From Candidatus Peregrinibacteria bacterium (lineage in GTDB: Bacteria; Patescibacteriota; Gracilibacteria; UBA1369; LOWO2-01-FULL-3), in assembly GCA_018664365.1 (NCBI GenBank), contig JABJOK010000081.1, positions 1-5,422 of the forward strand: 5,422 bases of DNA, read 5' to 3'. The number at the start of each line of letters is the position of its first letter. Position 1 is the first letter of the stretch. A model generated the notes under the pieces. The model was not told the DNA's origin. It worked only from the letters and a program-made list of their open reading frames with translations, and did no database searches. Of this stretch, positions 1-5,422 are shown one piece after another. A program made the position numbers and the translations under genes.

Positions 1-1277
1 GAATTTTAGGAACACATCCTGAAAATATTGATAGAGCAGAAGACCGTCATAAGTTTTCTGGAATGCTTGATAAGCTTGAGGTTGATCAGCCAAAATGGCA
101 GGAGCTTGCTAAGATTGATGACATTTATGGCTTTGTTGAGAAGCAGGGATATCCAGTATTGGTTCGTCCATCCTATGTTCTTTCTGGAGCTGCGATGAGT
201 GTAGCTTATGACAAAGACGCTCTGGACAACTTCCTAGGGAAGGCTGTGAAGATTTCTAAAGAGGCACCGGTAGTTGTTTCTAAATTTGAATTGAATGCGA
301 AGGAGATCGAGGTAGACGCAGTTGCTCACAAGGGACGGCTGGTTATTTATGCTATTGCTGAACATATTGAAAATGCCGGAGTACATAGTGGGGATGCGAC
401 AATTGCGCTTCCTCCTCAAAAAGTTTACCTAGAGACCATTCGACGAATAAAAGTTATTACTAAAAAAATTGCAAAGGAACTTGATATAAGTGGACCATTT
501 AATATTCAATTCTTGGCGAAGAATAATCGAGTGATGGTTATTGAATGTAATCTTCGATCTAGTCGAAGCTTCCCATTCTCTTCAAAAGTTACTGGATATA
601 ATTTTATTGAAATTGCTACTGAATCGATGATGGCTGCGAGCACTGGGAAGATGTCTAAGAGAGCGAAAAAGCTTCTGACTTACCCTGACTATAAAACTTT
701 AGACTTGGACCATGTTGGAGTTAAGGCTCCACAGTTTAGTTTCCCTCGGTTGAAGGGAGCAGACCCTGTTTCTGGTGTTGAGATGGCATCAACAGGAGAA
801 GTTGCGTGCTTTGGAGATGATATACATGAAGCATTCCTGAAATCGATGATAAGTGTTGGATTTGCCTTACCAAAGAAGGGAATATTGTTCAGCATTGGAG
901 GCGTTGAAGAGAAAGCAGATTTGATAGAAGCAGCGGAAAAATTTGCCAAAATGGGATTTGATATTTTTGGAACAGAGGGTACTGCGGCCTTTATGGAAGC
1001 CAATGGCGTTAAGTGCAAGATTGTTCACAAGATTTCTGCTAAAAAATCTCCAAGCGTTGTGGATGGTATGGCGGATGGACTATACGACCTCGTGGTGAAT
1101 ATCCCAAAAAGCTATAGCCGCTCTGTGGCAACAGACGGGTACACAATTCGTCGAAAGTCTGTAGACCTGAATATCCCACTTATTACTAACGTACAGGTAG
1201 CAAAAATAATGGCCGAGGCTCTAACGAAGTATTCTGTTGATGATTTGAAGGCGAAAGATATGGATAGCTACTTCTAG
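1..1277 (+). CDS. carB: Carbamoyl-phosphate synthase large subunit, C-terminal part (5' end cut by window edge)
   Basis: CarB makes carbamoyl phosphate from bicarbonate, ammonia (delivered by CarA from glutamine) and two ATP, feeding pyrimidine and arginine synthesis in the cytoplasm. The frame is open from position 3, reading ILGTHPENIDRAEDRHKFSG, so the ATG at 63 is internal. Roughly 425 residues are visible; the first ATP-grasp and oligomerisation domains lie outside. The second ATP-grasp domain shows VRPSYVL (Arg at 165-167), EIEVDA (303-320), GVHSGDA (378-398), FNIQF (Gln at 507-509) and IECNLRSSRS (Glu 543-545, Asn 549-551), matching the known ATP/metal ligands. The MGS-like allosteric domain runs about 879-1215. 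Against E. coli CarB, recalled from memory, the UMP/IMP-site Lys (912-914), two Thr (972-974, 981-983), Lys (1029-1031) and Asn (1098-1100) appear kept, but the Thr-Thr after that Asn is Ile-Pro. The ECNLR...SRSFPF type is that of animal CAD/CPS I, unlike E. coli EVNPR. The stop is TAG at 1275-1277. Confidence 0.97.
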   Translation, partial: ILGTHPENIDRAEDRHKFSGMLDKLEVDQPKWQELAKIDDIYGFVEKQGYPVLVRPSYVLSGAAMSVAYDKDALDNFLGKAVKISKEAPVVVSKFELNAKEIEVDAVAHKGRLVIYAIAEHIENAGVHSGDATIALPPQKVYLETIRRIKVITKKIAKELDISGPFNIQFLAKNNRVMVIECNLRSSRSFPFSSKVTGYNFIEIATESMMAASTGKMSKRAKKLLTYPDYKTLDLDHVGVKAPQFSFPRLKGADPVSGVEMASTGEVACFGDDIHEAFLKSMISVGFALPKKGILFSIGGVEEKADLIEAAEKFAKMGFDIFGTEGTAAFMEANGVKCKIVHKISAKKSPSVVDGMADGLYDLVVNIPKSYSRSVATDGYTIRRKSVDLNIPLITNVQVAKIMAEALTKYSVDDLKAKDMDSYF

Positions 1278-3910
1278 GCTGTTTGTGTAAGTGCAACTTT
1301 AGCAATCGCTGTAAGTTGTATTTGGAAATGACCAGGCCCTATTAGGTCTTTTAGTAATGGTGATGAAAAGACTCCTGTTGCTATATCTGAGATTTTTTTT
1401 GATTCTTCATCTATGTTTTTTTGATTTATTCTTGGAGGAAACCCACTTGTTAACAGTAAATTAGAGGTGCTGTTTTTGTATTTTTCTACTAAATAATTTT
1501 CGTAATTTTTCATAGTAAACCTAAATGCTGCTATCGAAGTTCTTTTTAATTCCTCCGGAGCATGTTCTAATATTTTTTCCTCAAGCTTAAGAGTTAGGGC
1601 GCCTACAACATTTGTTAAAACCATTATTTCAGGGTGCTTAGCCGCTATGGCCAAGGCATCTCCCGCACCTAATGTTGCAAGACCTTCTATATCTCCCATG
1701 TCATCGGCAAGCCCCTTGGCAGCTTTTGGATCGGCCTTAACTTGCTTTTCTGGAACATAGAATATTAGCTTTTTCATAAGCCCCTTGCCTTCTGGTGACA
1801 TTTTTATTGCAACATATTTTTCTCCAAAAAGAATCGGTTCAATGATCTTTTGAAATTTTGAAAAATTAGAATATAGGGAATTGTCATCTCTAAATCCTTC
1901 TAAGACCGCCTTTACTGCAAGTAACATTTTTTTAGACTTTGCGTCCTTTGATTCTAAAATTAGTGAATCAATTACTTCCTTCAAATTATTCAACTGAATT
2001 GCGTCTCCTTCAGCCACTTCTTTTTCAGAATCTTCTTCTCTGTAAAAAAGATCTAAAGCCCCCGTTAGCATTGTGTCGTCCTCCAAGAAGGCTTTTAGCA
2101 GTGGATCTGAGGCCAATTCTTTTGCTGCCTGTGGCGTAATTATTGATTTCCTAACAACGTCCTGCAAGCGTTTGAAGTGATTTCTTAGTGCCGTTAAGTT
2201 TTTCTTTATATTTTTTGCATTCCCCTCTGCCCTCAAATAATGTCGAATGTTTTCGATCATGCATCCTATCAACAAGTTGTGTTGCCCAAAACTTTTAGGG
2301 TCTTTCGTTAAATGAGCCTCTAGCACTTGAAGTATTGGTTCTATTTTTCTGGCAAGGGGAGTTGCTTTTAATAGCTCTTTCTTTGTCAGAACCTTTTCTG
2401 GCAATACGATGGCGAGCATTTCATCGATCATGTCTTTTTTAACATAAATAGAAGCAATCCCTGACATAGGGAGCATTCCTCCTTCATACAAAGCTATGAT
2501 TACTGGCTTAAGAGAGCCAGAGAACTTCATTAGCTCATTATCGTCCTTTATTCTTGTGATTACCTGCATCAGAAACTGAACTCCACTTACGGCGTTTGCG
2601 TTTCCTATGTTTTCTTGCCTAAACGTTTCACATAAGAAAAGTAATCTCTTAAGGCGAGTATGTGGATATGGAGATTCTTTCCTTGCTTGAGCAACCTCTT
2701 TATCATCTCTAAGGGCAATCTCCCTGAAATTTAAAAGGATCCCCCCCTCCACTAAATGAAAAAGCATTTTTTTCACCTGTAAGTACTCTTTTCCTAGATT
2801 AATTTGACTCTCACCGCCAGGAATTGCGTTAAGGATTATATTAATATGTGCCACAGTTCCTTCTATTGTATCCATTACTTTCCTGATTAATGCAGCATCT
2901 TTCTTTGGATCATCTAGAAGTGCGCTAATAACATCTATTAGCAGCATCAGATCGCTAATAATTCTATTCGCCACGTCTGCTGGGCAAAGAATAAAATTAT
3001 TTAAAATTTTCTGAGCGGGAGCCACAACGTTTATCAGCAAGATGTTTTTTATAAGATCTCGTACGGGGTTTTTGTGAAGGGAAAATCCTTCAATCTTTGA
3101 ATCTAGCTCATTAAGCTTTGGAAGAAATTCTCTTTCAACATCTATAAGATAGTCTTCTGCCGTAACATATTTACCGTTAAGTTGTGCCAATCCCTCTCTT
3201 GAAGGCTTATCAAGAATGATGCCAAAAGCCTCTGGGTTTTCCAATAAAGGATCTACCTCTATATCTACATCTTCCGCATCCTCTGTTCCGTCTTCTGTCC
3301 CCGCAATGTTCTCATCGCCTTCTTCTTCGCCCCCCCCTCCTTCTTGTAAAAATATTCTTTTCTTATATCTGACACCCTTTACCCTAAGCCTCGCCAAAGT
3401 TTCCGCAGATATCTCCTTACTCGACTTCTCTGTTTGCAAATAGAGCTCTCCAATAAGTTTTTGCCCTAACCAATTCGCAAATTCTGGATCCACTATTGAA
3501 ATCCTCTCTACAACCTCCCTTATAACCTTTTCAGCTTTTTCAACGTCCTTGTCTCCAGATATTTTTTTACGGACCTTCTCAAAAGCCCTTCTGACCGCAT
3601 CTTCGTTTGCGCTAAAAGTGGTTAAATACTCCTCTGGAACAGATGTAGACGTTACTCGAATCATGCGTGACGGATTGATCTTTCCCTCCACTAGGCCCTT
3701 GTATTTTTCTAGTTGTTTTTGAAAATCCGTGTACTCCTTTTCAGTTATCGCCCCTTCTTCTTTTGCCCTTTTAAGCGTTTCCTGGGTTGCATCTATTTCT
3801 ATTAGGGCTTTTTGTGCAAGCTTTTCTTTTTCCTTAATATCAGGTTCTGTAAACCAGTCATATGTTGTTTTTTTAACTCCCTCTATTTTTTTATTAGGAC
3901 CTTTTTCCAT
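1274..3910 (-). CDS. Uncharacterised 878-residue, mostly helical protein with acidic linker
   Basis: I do not recognise this protein. It is a complete frame, ATG at 3910-3908 and TAG at 1276-1274. The composition suggests an almost entirely alpha-helical, cytoplasmic protein: no N-terminal signal peptide (the start is charged, MEKGPNKKIEG) and no clear membrane span. Residues about 1-185 are Lys/Glu-rich and likely coiled-coil or helical. Residues about 189-223 form a low-complexity acidic Gly/Glu/Asp linker. Residues about 225-878 are amphipathic helices, possibly helical repeats. Two stretches, about residues 415-505 and 640-722, resemble each other (DDN-x-L...F at about 455 and 675, then a PEK at about 503 and 721). 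The coding strand carries G8 (linker) and G7 runs. No strong Shine-Dalgarno precedes the ATG, but the start overlaps the stop of the 64-residue gene upstream, suggesting coupled translation. A scaffold or structural role is possible but not shown. Confidence 0.85.
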   Translation of the reverse strand: MEKGPNKKIEGVKKTTYDWFTEPDIKEKEKLAQKALIEIDATQETLKRAKEEGAITEKEYTDFQKQLEKYKGLVEGKINPSRMIRVTSTSVPEEYLTTFSANEDAVRRAFEKVRKKISGDKDVEKAEKVIREVVERISIVDPEFANWLGQKLIGELYLQTEKSSKEISAETLARLRVKGVRYKKRIFLQEGGGGEEEGDENIAGTEDGTEDAEDVDIEVDPLLENPEAFGIILDKPSREGLAQLNGKYVTAEDYLIDVEREFLPKLNELDSKIEGFSLHKNPVRDLIKNILLINVVAPAQKILNNFILCPADVANRIISDLMLLIDVISALLDDPKKDAALIRKVMDTIEGTVAHINIILNAIPGGESQINLGKEYLQVKKMLFHLVEGGILLNFREIALRDDKEVAQARKESPYPHTRLKRLLFLCETFRQENIGNANAVSGVQFLMQVITRIKDDNELMKFSGSLKPVIIALYEGGMLPMSGIASIYVKKDMIDEMLAIVLPEKVLTKKELLKATPLARKIEPILQVLEAHLTKDPKSFGQHNLLIGCMIENIRHYLRAEGNAKNIKKNLTALRNHFKRLQDVVRKSIITPQAAKELASDPLLKAFLEDDTMLTGALDLFYREEDSEKEVAEGDAIQLNNLKEVIDSLILESKDAKSKKMLLAVKAVLEGFRDDNSLYSNFSKFQKIIEPILFGEKYVAIKMSPEGKGLMKKLIFYVPEKQVKADPKAAKGLADDMGDIEGLATLGAGDALAIAAKHPEIMVLTNVVGALTLKLEEKILEHAPEELKRTSIAAFRFTMKNYENYLVEKYKNSTSNLLLTSGFPPRINQKNIDEESKKISDIATGVFSSPLLKDLIGPGHFQIQLTAIAKVALTQTA
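1330..1352 (+). terminator. Weak candidate terminator for carB inside the opposing gene
   Basis: GACC (1330-1333) and GGTC (1345-1348) could pair across an 11-nt loop and are followed by TTTT (1349-1352). The stem is only 4 bp and the T-run short, so it is a poor intrinsic terminator. It is listed because the convergent genes leave no intergenic space, so any terminator of carB must lie within the 3' end of the 878-residue gene. Confidence 0.15.
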
Positions 3911-3912
3911 TA
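3908..3912 (-). other. TAATG stop/start overlap (translational coupling)
   Basis: On the minus strand the TAA stop of the 64-residue gene (3912-3910) and the ATG of the 878-residue gene (3910-3908) share one base. The 20 nt upstream of the ATG hold no GGAGG-like site, only an A-rich stretch with AAAGAA. Termination-reinitiation is therefore a likely route for translating the large gene. Confidence 0.6.
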
Positions 3913-4104
3913 TATTAGTTCTTTTTCAATTTTTTCAATTTCTGCTTTTTCAATTTTTTTGAATAAGTATCTATTAATGTTTTTTACATTTTTTAGAATT
4001 TTTTTTATTCCCCCAATTGTCACCTGGTTTTTATTGTTTTTCACGATTATTTTTGTTTTTAGCTCCCTATATAATACCATATTACAGGCTTTTCGTCCAC
4101 TCAC
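3910..4104 (-). CDS. Small Lys-rich hypothetical protein, 64 residues, coupled to the 878-residue gene
   Basis: No family recognised. The GTG start at 4104-4102 is chosen because a GGAGG lies 7 nt upstream (4116-4112). The in-frame ATG at 4080-4078 (MVLYREL, 56 residues) has no comparable site. The protein is strongly basic and Lys/Ile/Asn-rich, with no signal peptide or membrane segment. Its C-terminus is a likely short amphipathic or coiled-coil helix built from two similar 8-residue units, KKIEKAEI and EKIEKELI, matching a 15-bp direct DNA repeat at a 24-nt period. The TAA stop (3912-3910) overlaps the ATG of the 878-residue gene, so the two are probably one operon. It could be a small partner or regulator of that protein, or in part a leader peptide that sets its translation. 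The ribosome site and the overlap are the main evidence that it is real; codon bias in so A-rich a stretch says little. Confidence 0.65.
   Translation of the reverse strand: MSGRKACNMVLYRELKTKIIVKNNKNQVTIGGIKKILKNVKNINRYLFKKIEKAEIEKIEKELI
3921..3959. repeat. 15-bp direct repeat at 24-nt period inside the 64-residue gene
   Basis: CTTTTTCAATTTTTT occurs at 3921-3935 and 3945-3959. The 24-nt offset equals eight codons, so the repeat encodes two similar 8-residue units at the C-terminus of the small protein (KKIEKAEI, EKIEKELI). It may be a recent tandem duplication or simple low-complexity A-rich coding sequence. Confidence 0.5.
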
Positions 4105-4105
4105 T

Positions 4106-4129
4106 CAGGGCCCTCCACTCTGCGCCCTG
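4106..4129 (-). repeat. Inverted repeat CAGGGC / GCCCTG around the ribosome site
   Basis: CAGGGC at 4106-4111 and GCCCTG at 4124-4129 are perfect inverted copies separated by 12 nt. In a minus-strand transcript they would form a 6-bp GC-rich stem with GGAGG in the loop, just upstream of the GTG start. There is no T-run after it in either direction, so it does not look like a terminator. Role unknown: either an RNA element that presents or controls the ribosome site, or a DNA operator. Confidence 0.4.
4112..4116 (-). promoter_or_regulatory. Shine-Dalgarno GGAGG deciding the GTG start
   Basis: The minus strand reads GGAGG followed by 7 nt and then GTG at 4104, standard spacing for a ribosome binding site. 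It is the strongest such site seen in the window, and it lies in the 12-nt loop of a small GC-rich inverted repeat (4106-4129), which could leave it exposed. Confidence 0.65.
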
Positions 4130-4136
4130 CACCCTT

Positions 4137-4163
4137 TTGAAAAACGGCTTTTCGTGGTATAAT
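4137..4163 (+). promoter_or_regulatory. Putative sigma-70 type promoter with extended -10, facing right
   Basis: A TATAAT at 4158-4163 is preceded by TGG (extended -10, TGnTATAAT). A -35-like TTGAAA sits at 4137-4142 with a short 15-bp spacer, which the extended -10 could compensate for. The expected transcript start is near 4170, about 20 nt before the ATG at 4190. It would drive the divergent right-hand gene. Confidence 0.55.
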
Positions 4164-4178
4164 ATATGGATTTAAATC

Positions 4179-4208
4179 TATATATTTCTATGGGATTAGA
4201 AACACCAA
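4179..4208 (-). promoter_or_regulatory. Weak candidate leftward promoter for the 64/878-residue operon
   Basis: Read on the minus strand, TTGGTG (4208-4203) and TATATA (4184-4179) are separated by 18 bp. Both are poor matches to consensus and the region is AT-rich, so chance is a serious alternative. Some promoter for the leftward genes is expected here because they diverge from the right-hand gene. If real, it overlaps the coding start of that gene. Confidence 0.2.
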
Positions 4209-5422
4209 CGGGCAAAGTGGTCACACCAGAAGCCCCAAAAGCATCTCCACAACCTCTTACTCCTACTCTTAAACCTATTGGAGAAACTCCTAAAAACCCG
4301 AATATTGACGTAAATATAAACGGAGGCTCTTCGACTGAGATTAGTCCAGAGGCAGGAACAAAAGCGGCTCTGGGTGGCATTGTCCAAGAGTTAACACCAG
4401 GCCTTGTTGACGCCCCTCCTCCAGCAGGAAAGCTTCATGGTTCAACCCTTAAAAGAATTGAATCTATAGACAAAAAAATCGCAACAGAAGATCCAAAAAC
4501 TATAGGATCTCTTTCAATAAAGGAAATTCGAAGCGGCAAAATGTTGCTGGAAGAATCAAAAAAAGACAAAGAACAAGCTTTAGCAATAAAAAACGAAACG
4601 GCTCGCCTGATAGACGTTTACACATCAAGCTGTGATCACGAATGGTACACATTAGATTACTCAAGGCTTGATGGCTTAAGCACTGAAACTGACAACCAAG
4701 GACTTACGCACGAAATGGATATAGGGCTAGGTGAGATTTTAAGAGATCCGGATATAACAGATATTTTAATTGAGAAAAATGGCCAAATAGTTAAGGCACA
4801 TAAAGGTCTTCATGATGGTCGATTATCTTTTTTAGATGAAAATAATAACTATGCGGCAACACGAACTGGAGATAGGTTTAGAATTTTAACGGACAAAGAC
4901 ACTGATGTTACAAAACCTGCGGATGAATATTTAGAAAAATATCTAAAAGATTCTGAAACCAGAAATAAACACGCAGAAACTTTAGCGCAGGCGCCAGTTC
5001 AATCTCCAATGGAAGTAGATGAAGGAGGTGGTCCTGCACCGACCAACTTAACGTATGAATCAACTCCAGGAAATCGCAGGGTGAAACTTGGAACTACAAA
5101 AATTCCATATAGATTCTTTTCTACTACTGTTAAGAATCCGAAAACTTCTAAGTCCGTTCATGTAACAAATGGCGGAGCGCCTGGAAGAAGCACCCCTTCT
5201 AAAAGAGGCAGGAGTCAAAGAGAAGCCTTTAAAGATAGTTGGGCAAAATCTCAAATAAGAAATTTGTATGAAAAAGGAATAAGGGTAATTGTTAGCTTGG
5301 CTCAAAGGCCTGACATGATTAGAGTTGTTGATGAACTTAAAAAAGAGGGACTGGACTTAACGCTGATTACTCAAGGATACTTGTGCTCTCCTCCGGGAAA
5401 AAGAAATATAGAATTATTTAAA
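4190..5422 (+). CDS. Uncharacterised multidomain protein, possibly phosphatase-like C-terminus (3' end cut by window edge)
   Basis: The frame is open to the right edge with no stop, 411 codons from ATG 4190. An upstream in-frame ATG at 4166 (eight codons earlier) sits just after the -10 box and before the expected transcript start, so 4190 is preferred; neither has a Shine-Dalgarno. No signal peptide. Residues about 1-83 are a Pro/Thr-rich disordered N-terminus. Residues about 84-148 are a charged helical segment (LKRIESIDKKI...). Around 149 comes DHEWYTLDYSRLDG. Residues about 186-237 are a compact, probably beta-rich module (DITDILIEKNGQ, GRLSFLDENN, GDRFRIL). After a Pro/Glu linker (about 262-285), residues 286-411 include PYRFFSTT, a basic SKRGRSQRE patch and IRNLYEKGIRVIVSLAQ. 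The last resembles the helix-strand entry of tyrosine/dual-specificity phosphatases, whose CX5R catalytic loop would lie beyond the window. That assignment is a weak inference. Confidence 0.8.
   Translation, partial: MGLETPTGKVVTPEAPKASPQPLTPTLKPIGETPKNPNIDVNINGGSSTEISPEAGTKAALGGIVQELTPGLVDAPPPAGKLHGSTLKRIESIDKKIATEDPKTIGSLSIKEIRSGKMLLEESKKDKEQALAIKNETARLIDVYTSSCDHEWYTLDYSRLDGLSTETDNQGLTHEMDIGLGEILRDPDITDILIEKNGQIVKAHKGLHDGRLSFLDENNNYAATRTGDRFRILTDKDTDVTKPADEYLEKYLKDSETRNKHAETLAQAPVQSPMEVDEGGGPAPTNLTYESTPGNRRVKLGTTKIPYRFFSTTVKNPKTSKSVHVTNGGAPGRSTPSKRGRSQREAFKDSWAKSQIRNLYEKGIRVIVSLAQRPDMIRVVDELKKEGLDLTLITQGYLCSPPGKRNIELFK

Larger units (their letters stand above)
4087..4155. repeat. Direct repeat GGCTTTTCGT x2 flanking a GC-rich block
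   Basis: The 10-mer GGCTTTTCGT occurs at 4087-4096 and 4146-4155, start points 59 bp apart. Between them, the 7-mer TCCACTC occurs at 4096-4102 and 4114-4120. The block is conspicuously richer in G and C than the AT-rich DNA on both sides. The left copies lie inside the start of the 64-residue gene and the right 10-mer copy abuts the rightward -10 box. Possible regulator binding sites; not proven. Confidence 0.4.

Noticed and set aside
689..1018. Minus-strand frame of 109 codons opposite carB
   Set aside because: carB is certain on the other strand over this span; this frame has no support of its own.
3216..3443. Plus-strand Ser/Pro-rich frame opposite the acidic linker
   Set aside because: It is the reverse reading of the Glu/Asp/Gly codons of the large gene, a typical shadow frame.
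3921..4060. T-rich stretch considered as a terminator or an origin-like AT-rich region
   Set aside because: The T-runs are Lys/Asn codons of the minus-strand small gene; no stem precedes them and no DnaA-box or iteron pattern was seen.
3812..4162. Plus-strand Phe-rich frame of 116 codons, membrane-like in appearance
   Set aside because: The Phe richness is the antisense image of A-rich Lys codons in the 64- and 878-residue genes. No ribosome site or family signal.
4166..4168. Upstream ATG as the start of the right-hand gene
   Set aside because: It begins only 2 nt after the TATAAT and before the expected transcript start, and has no ribosome site. It remains possible if a different promoter is used.
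4105..4380. Minus-strand frame of 91 codons whose stop abuts the GTG of the 64-residue gene
   Set aside because: It lies antisense to the start of the long right-hand gene, has no recognisable content and mirrors that gene's Pro/Thr-rich low-complexity codons. The adjacency of its TGA to the GTG looks like chance.
1..5422. Mobile element, CRISPR array, tRNA or rRNA
   Set aside because: No transposase or integrase motif, no regularly spaced repeats, and no tRNA or rRNA signature was seen by eye on either strand.

Overview
The window looks like a piece of an AT-rich bacterial chromosome. My best guess is a candidate-phylum (Patescibacteria/CPR, Peregrinibacteria-like) genome. The guess rests on a CarB tail of the eukaryote/CPS-I sequence type, long proteins I cannot place in any family, and mostly weak Shine-Dalgarno sites. 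This is inference; no rRNA or other marker gene is present. UGA does not appear in frame in the long reading frames, so there is no sign of UGA-to-Gly recoding (code 25, Gracilibacteria/SR1).

Layout. (1) Positions 1-1277, + strand: the 3' part of carB, the large subunit of carbamoyl-phosphate synthase, cut by the left edge. It carries the second ATP-grasp domain and the C-terminal MGS-like allosteric domain. (2) Positions 1274-3910, - strand: an 878-residue, mostly helical protein of unknown function with an acidic Gly/Glu/Asp linker and what may be a degenerate internal duplication. It meets carB tail to tail, with the two stop codons sharing a CTAG palindrome. (3) Positions 3910-4104, - strand: a 64-residue Lys-rich protein directly upstream of the 878-residue gene, joined to it by a TAATG stop/start overlap. 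It has a GTG start with a good GGAGG site. (4) Positions 4105-4189: a short divergent intergenic region with a GC-rich block, small direct and inverted repeats, and an extended -10 promoter facing right. (5) Positions 4190-5422, + strand: a divergently transcribed gene that runs off the right edge with no stop (at least 411 codons). It has a Pro/Thr-rich N-terminus, a helical segment, a small compact module, and a C-terminal part that weakly resembles the start of a protein tyrosine/dual-specificity phosphatase fold.

How the genes may work together. carB is a housekeeping pyrimidine/arginine gene and probably unrelated to the others. The 64- and 878-residue genes form a two-gene coupled operon, and the right-hand gene is transcribed divergently from the same roughly 85-bp region, so the three may be co-regulated. 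No known system (defence, CRISPR, toxin-antitoxin, mobile element) can be identified from the sequence. The uncharacterised trio is the part worth following up.
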